From Acidobacteriota bacterium (GTDB taxonomy: Bacteria; Acidobacteriota; Polarisedimenticolia; Polarisedimenticolales; Polarisedimenticolaceae), in contig WVWW01000235.1 of the NCBI GenBank assembly GCA_011773795.1, forward strand, positions 9,287-14,440: DNA of 5,154 nucleotides, given 5' to 3'. The stretch's first letter is position 1, and each line of letters starts with the position of its first letter. The notes under the pieces were generated by a model. It was not told the origin of the DNA and searched no databases. It saw only the letters and a program-made list of their open reading frames with translations. Both the position numbers and the translations under genes were made by a program. Shown here in pieces: positions 1 through 5,154 of this stretch.

Positions 1-20
1 TATTCTCATGAACGATCGAG

Positions 21-986
21 TTATAGCTTACCGACGAAATGCGTGCCGCCGCCGCCCTGGATGGCCAGCGGCAACGTTTCGGCGTCGGTGATGAGCGCGC
101 GACGACCGCCTTTGTGGAGGAAATCGATCACGGCGTCGATCTTGGGCCCCATGCTCCCCGGTGGGAACGTGGCGTCCGCGTGCAGCTGCTCGATCTCCGC
201 CAGCGTGACCGCGCCGAGCGCAGCCTGGTCGGGCTCACCGAAGTTCGTGTAGACGTTGGGCACCGAGGTCAACATGATCAGCAGCTCGGCCCCGACGCTC
301 GCCGCCAGAACGGCCGACGTCAGGTCCTTGTCGACGACGGCCTCGACACCCTGATAGGCATCGTCCTTGCCGGTCTTGATCGGTACGCCGCCGCCGCCGC
401 CGGCCACGACGATATGCCCGGCCTGCGCCGCCTCGCGGATCATGTCCGCCTGGATCACACGCGTCGGTTTCGGGGACGCCACGAGCCGCCGCCAGCCGCG
501 GCCGCCCGCATCCTCGCGAATGGCCCAGCCGAGTCGGTCGCGCCGGCCCTCGGCATCTTCCCGCGTCAAGAACGGACCGATCGGTTTGGTCGGCGAACGG
601 AAGGCGGGGTCGTTCTCGTCCACCAACACCTGCGTGACGACCGTGACGACGAATCGACGGATCTCGCGAGCCCGCAGCTCGTTGAGCAACGCCTGCTGGA
701 GGATGTAGCCGAGGCTGCCCTCGGTCATCGCGACAAGAACGTCGAGCGGCATCTCCGGCGACTCGGCCTTCGACATCTCGTGCTGCAGCAGCAAATGACC
801 GATCTGCGGCCCGTTGCCGTGCGTGATGACGAGCCGGTAGTCCCGCTCCACCAGCGTCATGAGCACCCTGGCGATGCTTCGCGCGTTGGCTTCGTGGTGC
901 TCGATCGTGCCCGCCTCACCCGACTGGATGAACGCGTGCCCTCCCATGGCCACCAGGGCGATCGGCTTGCTGTCCTGCACTCCCAT
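21..986 (-). CDS. arcC: Carbamate kinase (GGHAF variant)
   Basis: Cytoplasmic amino-acid-kinase-fold enzyme that transfers phosphate between carbamoyl phosphate and ADP, giving ATP and carbamate. It usually closes the arginine deiminase or a purine/allantoin degradation pathway. The protein is 321 aa, normal for the family (about 310). Family blocks appear in order: GGHAF (15-19), ITHGNGPQ (54-61), EGSLGY (89-94), VTQVLVD followed by PTKPIGPF (117-139), GRGWRR (162-167), a glycine-rich loop (196-200), DKDL (219-222), GSMGPK (277-282) and a C-terminal GTHFV (314-318). I place the start at the ATG at 986 because GGAGGA lies 4 nt upstream and the kinase fold begins at once. The frame stays open for about 180 more codons upstream, but that stretch is low-complexity antisense of the next gene. 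The canonical GGNA motif reads GGHA here. No arcA or arcB is in the window, so the pathway is unknown. Family assignment is very secure. Confidence 0.95.
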   Translation of the reverse strand: MGVQDSKPIALVAMGGHAFIQSGEAGTIEHHEANARSIARVLMTLVERDYRLVITHGNGPQIGHLLLQHEMSKAESPEMPLDVLVAMTEGSLGYILQQALLNELRAREIRRFVVTVVTQVLVDENDPAFRSPTKPIGPFLTREDAEGRRDRLGWAIREDAGGRGWRRLVASPKPTRVIQADMIREAAQAGHIVVAGGGGGVPIKTGKDDAYQGVEAVVDKDLTSAVLAASVGAELLIMLTSVPNVYTNFGEPDQAALGAVTLAEIEQLHADATFPPGSMGPKIDAVIDFLHKGGRRALITDAETLPLAIQGGGGTHFVGKL

Positions 987-1077
987 GCGTTCCTCCGGAG
1001 GGCCCAGTCTGACGCCCGGCGCGGGTGGGCGCAACGTGTCCTCGGGTAAGATACGGCCTGAACGGATGGGAGGTCGA
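987..1077. promoter_or_regulatory. Divergent intergenic region with two Shine-Dalgarno sites
   Basis: These 91 nt separate the divergent carbamate kinase and dienoyl-CoA reductase genes, so both promoters must lie here or inside the opposite gene. On the minus strand GGAGGA sits 4 nt before the kinase ATG and lies in a perfect 10-bp palindrome (992-1001). On the plus strand GGGAGGT (1068-1074) sits 3 nt before the reductase ATG. A weak minus-strand promoter can be proposed: TATCTT (complement of 1048-1053) with TCGACC (complement of 1072-1077) 18 nt upstream, each 4/6 to consensus. On the plus strand TAAGAT (1047-1052) is a possible -10 without a good -35. An inverted repeat CGCCC...GGGCG spans 1013-1031. 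The ribosome sites are convincing and the promoters are guesses. Confidence 0.4.
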
Positions 1078-1938
1078 ATGGACGGCACGGAATGCCTGGC
1101 GCCCGGAGCGCTGGGCGGCAAGACGATCTGGATCACCGGCGGCGGAACCGGCCTGGGCAAGGCGATGGCGCTGCGCTTCGCGTCGCTCGGCGCCCGCGTC
1201 GGCGTGTCGGGGCGTCGCCCCGATCCGCTGGAACAGGTTTGCTCGGAGATCGAGTCGAGCGGAGGAAGCGCCGCGTTCGCGCCGTGTGACGTGCGTCGGT
1301 CTGCTGAGGTCGACGAGGCGCACGCGAACCTGAGCGACGCCCTCGGTCCGCTCGATGCGCTGGTCAACAACGCCGCGGGTAACTTTCTCTGCCCGGCCGA
1401 GGACCTCTCGGACAACGCCTTCTCGGCCGTCGTGGACATCGTGCTGAAGGGGACGTTCCACTGCACGCGTACCGCGGGCCGCGCCTGGATCGCGGAGAAG
1501 CGGCGCGGCGCGGTACTGAACATCGTCACGCCCTACGCGTGGACGGGCTCCGCCTACGTGATGCCGTCGTCGGCCGCCAAGGCCGGCGTCCTTGCCATGA
1601 CGCGATCGTTGACCACGGAGTGGGCGCGACACGACATCCGTTTGAATGCGATCGCCCCGGGACCGATCCCGACCGAGGGCGCGTTCTCGAGGCTGATGCC
1701 CTCCGACGAGATGTTGAAGAGCGTGGAGGCGAAGATCCCCGCCGGGCGGTTGGGCCGACCGACCGAGCTGGCGGAGCTGGCCGCGTTTCTCGTCTCGGAC
1801 GCGGCGGACTGGATCCGCGGCGAGGTCGTCACGCTCGACGGCGGCGAGTGGATCCGGCGCGCCGGCTCGTTCAACGACCTCGTCGATCTTCCGCCGAAGA
1901 TGCGGGAGAAACTGAGCCGGGCGATGCGCAGGAAATAA
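1078..1938 (+). CDS. 2,4-dienoyl-CoA reductase-type SDR oxidoreductase
   Basis: NAD(P)H-dependent short-chain dehydrogenase of the DECR group, which reduces 2,4-dienoyl-CoA to 3-enoyl-CoA so that unsaturated fatty acids can enter beta-oxidation. The protein is 286 aa. The Rossmann glycine motif TGGGTGLG is at 20-27, CDV at 70-72 and NNAAGNF at 97-103. The usual SDR YxxxK is absent: the position four before Lys168 is Ser164, and Tyr153 lies 15 residues before the Lys. This matches the non-classical Tyr199/Ser210/Lys214 arrangement I recall for human DECR1. PGPIPTEGAFSRL (194-206) and the C-terminal FNDL also follow DECR1, which argues against a generic SDR. I chose the ATG at 1078 because GGGAGGT precedes it and the fold starts soon after. 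An in-frame ATG at 1066 has no good ribosome site. Exact substrate and cofactor preference cannot be read from the sequence. Bacillus relatives are called fadH, a name also used for an unrelated flavoenzyme, so I give no symbol. Confidence 0.92.
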   Translation: MDGTECLAPGALGGKTIWITGGGTGLGKAMALRFASLGARVGVSGRRPDPLEQVCSEIESSGGSAAFAPCDVRRSAEVDEAHANLSDALGPLDALVNNAAGNFLCPAEDLSDNAFSAVVDIVLKGTFHCTRTAGRAWIAEKRRGAVLNIVTPYAWTGSAYVMPSSAAKAGVLAMTRSLTTEWARHDIRLNAIAPGPIPTEGAFSRLMPSDEMLKSVEAKIPAGRLGRPTELAELAAFLVSDAADWIRGEVVTLDGGEWIRRAGSFNDLVDLPPKMREKLSRAMRRK

Positions 1939-1950
1939 GACCCATGGTCG

Positions 1951-1974
1951 GCCGGTTGAGGAATCCCGGCTTTT
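1951..1974 (+). terminator. Weak candidate intrinsic terminator after the reductase
   Basis: GCCGG (1951-1955) and CCGGC (1966-1970) form a 5-bp all-GC stem around a 10-nt loop, followed directly by TTTTC. It lies 12 nt after the reductase stop. The stem is short and the T run is only four, so termination would be partial at best. If it works, the small gene at 1992 would need its own promoter. Otherwise the three plus-strand genes could be co-transcribed. Confidence 0.3.
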
Positions 1975-1991
1975 CAGGTAAAAGGGCTGCG

Positions 1992-2273
1992 ATGATTCGT
2001 CCTGCGAAAAACGTCTGGATCGCGGTGATCACGACGCTGGTCGTTTCGACGACCTTCGCTTTCGCCGGGCACCACGACCACGCGCTGGACACCGAATGGC
2101 CGTCGGCCTGTCCGGATTGCGCCCTGACGCTGTGCACCGCGATGACCGCCGACGACGCGGTGTCCGTGCACGGTTGCCCCGAGCGCTCGTTCCTCACCGA
2201 TTCCGACACGACGATCGTCCTCGACGGCCCGGCATGTTGTGCCGGCTCACGCGCCCCACCGGCCACGCGCTGA
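1992..2273 (+). CDS. Small secreted His/Cys-rich protein, putative metal binder
   Basis: Not a family I can name with certainty. The 93-aa product has a clear Sec signal peptide: a basic start (R3, K6), a hydrophobic core at about 8-24, and a likely cut after AFA at residue 25. The mature 68 residues begin with GHHDH (26-30), then a CPDC pair (40-43), Cys48, His60 with Cys62, and a Cys pair at 82-83. That is six Cys and four His in a very short protein, suggesting metal binding and/or disulfides in the periplasm. The ATG at 1992 is preceded by AAAAGGG with a 5-nt spacer. It lies 53 nt after the reductase and 76 nt before a ZnuD-like receptor on the same strand, which points to a shared job in metal uptake. 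From memory, small exported His/Cys-rich proteins (DUF2946-like) often sit beside metal-related TonB receptors, and this may be a distant example. It is a real gene with good probability; the function is inferred. Confidence 0.72.
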   Translation: MIRPAKNVWIAVITTLVVSTTFAFAGHHDHALDTEWPSACPDCALTLCTAMTADDAVSVHGCPERSFLTDSDTTIVLDGPACCAGSRAPPATR

Positions 2274-2286
2274 ACCCACCGTGTTT

Positions 2287-2308
2287 CCCTGCGCCTAGCC
2301 GGCGCGGG
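2287..2308 (+). other. Hairpin upstream of the receptor gene
   Basis: CCC-T-GCGCC (2287-2295) and GGCGC-GGG (2301-2308) can form an 8-bp GC stem with one bulged T and the 5-nt loop TAGCC. It starts 13 nt after the stop of the small secreted protein. The 3' GGG could pair instead with CCC at 2315-2317, so it can compete with the next hairpin. Its role is unknown: it may stabilise the upstream message, terminate transcription or tune receptor expression. Confidence 0.4.
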
Positions 2309-2313
2309 TTCTT

Positions 2314-2338
2314 GCCCCATTGGGCGGTCTTTCTTTTT
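2314..2338 (+). terminator. Possible attenuator or terminator hairpin with T-rich tail
   Basis: GCCC (2314-2317) and GGGC (2322-2325) form a 4-bp stem around CATT. After GG comes a T-rich stretch, TCTTTCTTTTT (2328-2338), unusual in DNA this GC-rich. It sits just before the receptor's ribosome site, where a partial terminator would lower receptor expression relative to the small gene upstream. The stem is short and the T tract is interrupted by C, so this is tentative. Confidence 0.3.
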
Positions 2339-2339
2339 C

Positions 2340-2345
2340 GGGTGA
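2340..2345 (+). promoter_or_regulatory. Ribosome binding site deciding the receptor start
   Basis: GGGTGA lies 4 nt before the GTG at 2350. GGTGA matches the downstream half of the extended anti-Shine-Dalgarno partner (GGAGGTGATC), at the right distance for that half. It favours the GTG at 2350 over an in-frame TTG at 2320, which overlaps a hairpin and has no such site. Confidence 0.45.
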
Positions 2346-2349
2346 CGTT

Positions 2350-4587
2350 GTGGCGTATCGCAAGTGTTCCATTTTTTTTCCGGTCTTCATCTTCCTGTTG
2401 ACACTCCCCTCGTCCGCCGCGGACGAGGGCACGATCCACGGCCGGGTCACGACCTCGGCGGGCGATCCAGCGCTGGACGTTCGCGTCGTGATCGTCGAGC
2501 TCAACCGGAGCCTCTACGTGGACGCCGAAGGGCGTTTCGAGTTCGCGGGGGTCCCGTTCGGCGATTATCACGTTCAGGCGCTCAGCCCGCGCTTCGGCAG
2601 TACGGTGTCCGAGGTGACGCTGGGCAGCCCGTCCGTCGAGACGGCGCTCGTGCTGGGGCAGTCGCGTCACCGCGAACGCGTCGTGGTCACGGCGACGCGC
2701 TCGGGTCGCGGTAGCGCCGAGGTCATCCAGCCGGTCAACGTGCTGGACAAGAACGATCTGGCGGAGACGATCCAGCCCAGCCTCGGGGAGACGCTGGCGC
2801 AGGAAGCCGGCATCCGCTCGTCGTTCTTCGGCGCGGGGTCGGCGCGGCCGATCGTGCGCGGCCAGTCCGGGGGACGCGTCCGCGTGCTCGAAAGCGGATT
2901 GGGGGTCGGCGACGCCTCGACGACCAGCCCCGATCATGCGGTGGCGATCGAGCCTCTGGGAGCCGAGCAGATCGAGATCCTGCGCGGCCCCGCGACGTTG
3001 TTGTACGGCGGCGAGGCCGTGGGCGGCGTGGTCAACGTGCTCGACGGACGTATCCCCGAGTACCGCGCATCGAAGCCCATCGGCGGCACGCTGCAGCTGG
3101 GGTTCGATTCGGCCTCCGACGAGAGGTCCGGCGCGGTGGCGCTGAACGGCGGCGGCGGGAGCTTCGCCTGGTACGCCGATGCGTTCCGCCGGGACGGCTC
3201 GGATTACGACATCCCGGGGTTTTCGGTGCGGGGCGATCCGCTGAGCGACTCCGGCACGTTGACGAACAGCTCCGTCGAGTCGGACGGAGGTTCGCTGGGT
3301 CTTTCATGGGTCGGCGAGTCGGGGTTCCTGGGGGTCGCGACCAAGGCTTACAACAGCAACTACGGCATTCCCGGGGAAGACGTGCGCATCGACCTGGAGC
3401 AGCAACGCTACGACCTTCGTGGCGGGTTCGACTTCCGCTCGGGGGCGTTGGCCGGATTGCGCTTCTCCATCGGAACGACGGACTACAGGCACGTCGAGCT
3501 CGAAGGCACCGACGTCGGGACGGTGTTCGACACCGACGCCGACGAGGCACGCATCGAGTTGACCCACGGTCGTTCGCGTTGGAAAGGGGTCTTCGGCGCC
3601 CAGGTGCAGCGCCGCGATGTCGATGCGATCGGCGCTGAGGCGTTCCTGCCGGCGAACGAAACCGAGCAGGTCGCCGTCTTCGTCGTCGAGGAGTTCGATC
3701 CCGACGGACCCGTCCGTTTCGAGTTCGGCCTGCGATCCGAGCGCAACGAACTGTCGACGCCGGTCATGGTGGCCGCGGATCCGTTGTGCGCGGATCCGCT
3801 CGACCGCGATTTCGACACGCTCTCCGGCTCCGCGGGCCTCGCCTGGATCGGGACGAGCGGCCTGGCCCTCGGAGCGTCGGTGTCGAGCGCATCGCGCGCC
3901 CCGAGCACCGAGGAGCTCTACTCCTGCGGCGAGCACGTCGCGACGCTGTCGTTCGAGGTCGGCAATCCGTCGCTGAGCGAAGAGACCGCCCTGGGGCTCG
4001 ACCTGAGCCTGCGCAAACGCAGCGGCCGGGTGTCCGGGGAGATCAACCTGTTCCACTACGACTACGACGACTACATCTACGAGTTCGATACCGGGACGAC
4101 CGAGCCGCCGATGGACCCCGCGGGCCTGCCGGTGTTCGCGTTCACCCAGGACGGCGCCGAGTTCTCGGGTGTCGAGCTGAGCGGCCTCGTCGAGCTGAAG
4201 CATACCGAGGCGCTGGACCTGGACCTCGAGATCGTCGGCGACCACGTCCGGGCGAAGCTGGATAGCGGCGATCCCGTTCCGCGCATCCCGGCGCTGAGCC
4301 TGGGGGTGGGCCTGGTGTTCAACGGGCCTCACTGGCACGGCGGCGCGCGACTGCGCTGGTATGACGACCAGACGCGCAACGCACCGTCGGAGACGCCGAC
4401 GGACGGGTACACCACGCTCAACGCCAACGCCGGCTATCGGTTCGTGCGCGGAGCCGTGGTCCACGATTTCATCGTGCGGCTGGAGAACGTGACGGACGAG
4501 GAGATTCGCCCGCACACTTCGCGGCTCAAGGACGAGGTCCCGCTACCGGGCCGGTCGGCCGGTCTGATCTACAAGCTGGTGTTCTGA
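2350..4587 (+). CDS. ZnuD-like TonB-dependent outer-membrane receptor
   Basis: Outer-membrane active transporter powered by TonB, probably for zinc or another metal (745 aa). From the GTG start: signal peptide 1-24 with hydrophobic core 8-20 and cut after SAA; carboxypeptidase-regulatory-like domain about 28-105; TonB-box-like RERVVVTATR (108-117); plug about 120-235 with IVRGQSG (168-174), SPDHA (193-197) and EILRGPATLLYGG (209-221); then a beta-barrel ending in aromatic Phe. The plug and barrel follow Neisseria ZnuD closely (VIRGQTG, SPDHA, EILRGP, DYRHxE, GxHVAT, FEVGN). Equivalents of the four recalled ZnuD zinc ligands are present: D195, H196, E383 and H529. The His-rich ZnuD loop is absent: only about ten residues join YGIPG (338-342) to IDL (347-349). 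C480 and C526 are the only Cys of the mature chain. A longer TTG start at 2320 would add ten residues ahead of an already good signal peptide. Other metals or a chelate remain possible. Confidence 0.9.
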   Translation: MAYRKCSIFFPVFIFLLTLPSSAADEGTIHGRVTTSAGDPALDVRVVIVELNRSLYVDAEGRFEFAGVPFGDYHVQALSPRFGSTVSEVTLGSPSVETALVLGQSRHRERVVVTATRSGRGSAEVIQPVNVLDKNDLAETIQPSLGETLAQEAGIRSSFFGAGSARPIVRGQSGGRVRVLESGLGVGDASTTSPDHAVAIEPLGAEQIEILRGPATLLYGGEAVGGVVNVLDGRIPEYRASKPIGGTLQLGFDSASDERSGAVALNGGGGSFAWYADAFRRDGSDYDIPGFSVRGDPLSDSGTLTNSSVESDGGSLGLSWVGESGFLGVATKAYNSNYGIPGEDVRIDLEQQRYDLRGGFDFRSGALAGLRFSIGTTDYRHVELEGTDVGTVFDTDADEARIELTHGRSRWKGVFGAQVQRRDVDAIGAEAFLPANETEQVAVFVVEEFDPDGPVRFEFGLRSERNELSTPVMVAADPLCADPLDRDFDTLSGSAGLAWIGTSGLALGASVSSASRAPSTEELYSCGEHVATLSFEVGNPSLSEETALGLDLSLRKRSGRVSGEINLFHYDYDDYIYEFDTGTTEPPMDPAGLPVFAFTQDGAEFSGVELSGLVELKHTEALDLDLEIVGDHVRAKLDSGDPVPRIPALSLGVGLVFNGPHWHGGARLRWYDDQTRNAPSETPTDGYTTLNANAGYRFVRGAVVHDFIVRLENVTDEEIRPHTSRLKDEVPLPGRSAGLIYKLVF

Positions 4588-4591
4588 CGGA

Positions 4592-5154
4592 TCAAGCCGT
4601 GGCCGCGGCCGCCTCCTGGAGCGCGTCCCAGATCCCACGCACGTGGTCCCGGGTCGCGCGCAGGTTCCCGAGGGCCAGCCGCAACGTGTAGCGCCCCTGC
4701 AACTTGGTGTGCGAGAGGTAGTACCGGCCCGACGCGTTGATCCGTTCGAGGATCTCGGCGTTGCGTCGCTCCAACGCCTCCTCGTCGTCGAGCCCCGCGC
4801 AACGGTAGCGGTAGCACACCGTGGAAAAAGGTACGGGCGCAAGCCGCTCCCAATCATCGGCCGCGTCGATCCAGCCGGCGAACTCCTGCGCCCAGTCGCA
4901 GTGTTCGCGGATACGGGCCTGGATACCCCGGACGCCGAACCAGCGGATCTGGATCCACATCTTCAGCGCGCGGAACCGGCGGCCGAGCTGGATCCCGTAC
5001 TCGTTGTAGTTCCGCACTTCGTCGCCGACGCCCGTCCTGATGTACTCCGGGACGAGGCTGAACGCGTCGCGAAAAGCGTCGGGATCGCGGAAGAACAGGA
5101 GCGATGCGTCGAACGGCGTGAACAACCACTTGTGCGGGTTGAAGACGATCGAGT
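4592..5154 (-). CDS. Aromatic-L-amino-acid decarboxylase, C-terminal part
   Basis: Cytoplasmic PLP-dependent group II decarboxylase, which removes CO2 from an aromatic amino acid (DOPA, Trp, Tyr or Phe type) to give the amine. The gene runs off the right edge, so only the last 186 residues are seen and the true start is outside. The visible part opens with IVFNPHKW (5126-5149), whose Lys (codon 5129-5131) is the PLP Schiff-base residue. A Tyr exactly 29 residues later (codon 5042-5044) matches the position of Tyr332 in mammalian DDC, the loop residue needed for decarboxylation; aromatic aldehyde synthases have Phe there. The block GRRFRALKMW follows, and the C-terminus (NASGRYYLSHTKLQGRYTLRL, split: NASGRYYLSH and GRYTLRLALGN) also fits DDC. 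The gene is convergent with the receptor, with only 4 nt between stop codons. Substrate choice depends on N-terminal residues not visible here. Confidence 0.92.
   Translation of the reverse strand, partial: SIVFNPHKWLFTPFDASLLFFRDPDAFRDAFSLVPEYIRTGVGDEVRNYNEYGIQLGRRFRALKMWIQIRWFGVRGIQARIREHCDWAQEFAGWIDAADDWERLAPVPFSTVCYRYRCAGLDDEEALERRNAEILERINASGRYYLSHTKLQGRYTLRLALGNLRATRDHVRGIWDALQEAAAATA

Noticed and set aside
1..20. Left-edge 20 nt outside the carbamate kinase
   Set aside because: Too short to support any feature.
39..1049. 336-codon open frame on the plus strand over the carbamate kinase
   Set aside because: Arg/Asp/His-rich translation with no recognisable domain, explained by the opposite strand of a GC-rich gene.
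987..1529. N-terminal extension of about 180 residues on the carbamate kinase frame
   Set aside because: It is Ser/Pro/Arg/Ala low-complexity sequence lying antisense to the reductase; a strong ribosome site and the family start both fall at the ATG at 986.
2320..2349. Upstream TTG start for the receptor
   Set aside because: It adds ten residues before an already well-formed signal peptide, overlaps a hairpin and has no ribosome site; the GTG at 2350 has GGGTGA at a suitable distance.
2274..2349. Cobalamin riboswitch before the TonB receptor
   Set aside because: The gap is only 76 nt and has no cobalamin-box-like GCCACTG sequence; the receptor resembles ZnuD rather than BtuB.
2194..2937. 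247-codon open frame on the minus strand over the small gene and receptor start
   Set aside because: Arg/Asp/His-rich shadow with no recognisable motif; it crosses the intergenic gap only because stops are rare in this composition.
3304..4515. 403-codon open frame on the minus strand over the receptor
   Set aside because: No domain or ribosome site seen; composition is that of an antisense shadow of the receptor gene.
4601..4610. Perfect palindrome GGCCGCGGCC near the decarboxylase stop
   Set aside because: It encodes the Ala-rich C-terminus, has no T tract on either strand and is expected by chance in GC-rich DNA.
1..5154. CRISPR arrays, tRNA, rRNA, insertion sequences or phage genes
   Set aside because: No direct-repeat array, tRNA-like cloverleaf, terminal inverted repeats or transposase/integrase coding was seen.

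Overview
This window is high-GC DNA from a Gram-negative bacterium. Both a TonB-dependent outer-membrane receptor and a small secreted protein with a signal peptide are encoded, so an outer membrane is certain. Codon use is strongly GC-ending throughout, and the antisense frames are open for long stretches, as expected at this composition. The carboxypeptidase-regulatory-like domain at the front of the receptor, the GGHAF variant of carbamate kinase and the aromatic amino-acid decarboxylase would fit Acidobacteriota (for example Thermoanaerobaculia) or a related deep Gram-negative lineage. That placement is inference only.

Layout. (1) 21-986, minus strand: complete carbamate kinase (arcC-like, 321 aa). 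(2) 987-1077: short divergent intergenic region with a Shine-Dalgarno on each side. (3) 1078-1938, plus strand: an SDR of the 2,4-dienoyl-CoA reductase type (286 aa), with the family's unusual Tyr/Ser/Lys active site intact. (4) 1939-1991: gap with a weak hairpin followed by T residues. (5) 1992-2273, plus strand: 93-aa secreted His/Cys-rich protein, not recognised as a named family. (6) 2274-2349: gap with two small hairpins and a T-rich tract. (7) 2350-4587, plus strand: TonB-dependent receptor closely resembling neisserial ZnuD. (8) 4592-5154, minus strand: C-terminal part of a PLP-dependent aromatic-L-amino-acid decarboxylase, which continues past the right edge and ends 4 nt from the receptor stop.

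The most interesting part is 1992-4587. The receptor aligns by eye with ZnuD and keeps equivalents of all four residues I recall as the ZnuD high-affinity zinc site (Asp99, His100, Glu340, His499; here D195, H196, E383, H529). It lacks the roughly 60-residue His/Asp/Cys-rich extracellular loop of ZnuD. The gene directly before it makes a small exported protein that is itself His/Cys rich. My inference is a two-gene metal (probably zinc) acquisition unit in which the metal-collecting part may have moved from the receptor loop to a separate exported protein. The flanking metabolic genes (carbamate/ATP metabolism, unsaturated fatty acyl-CoA oxidation, aromatic amine formation) show no obvious functional link to each other or to this unit.
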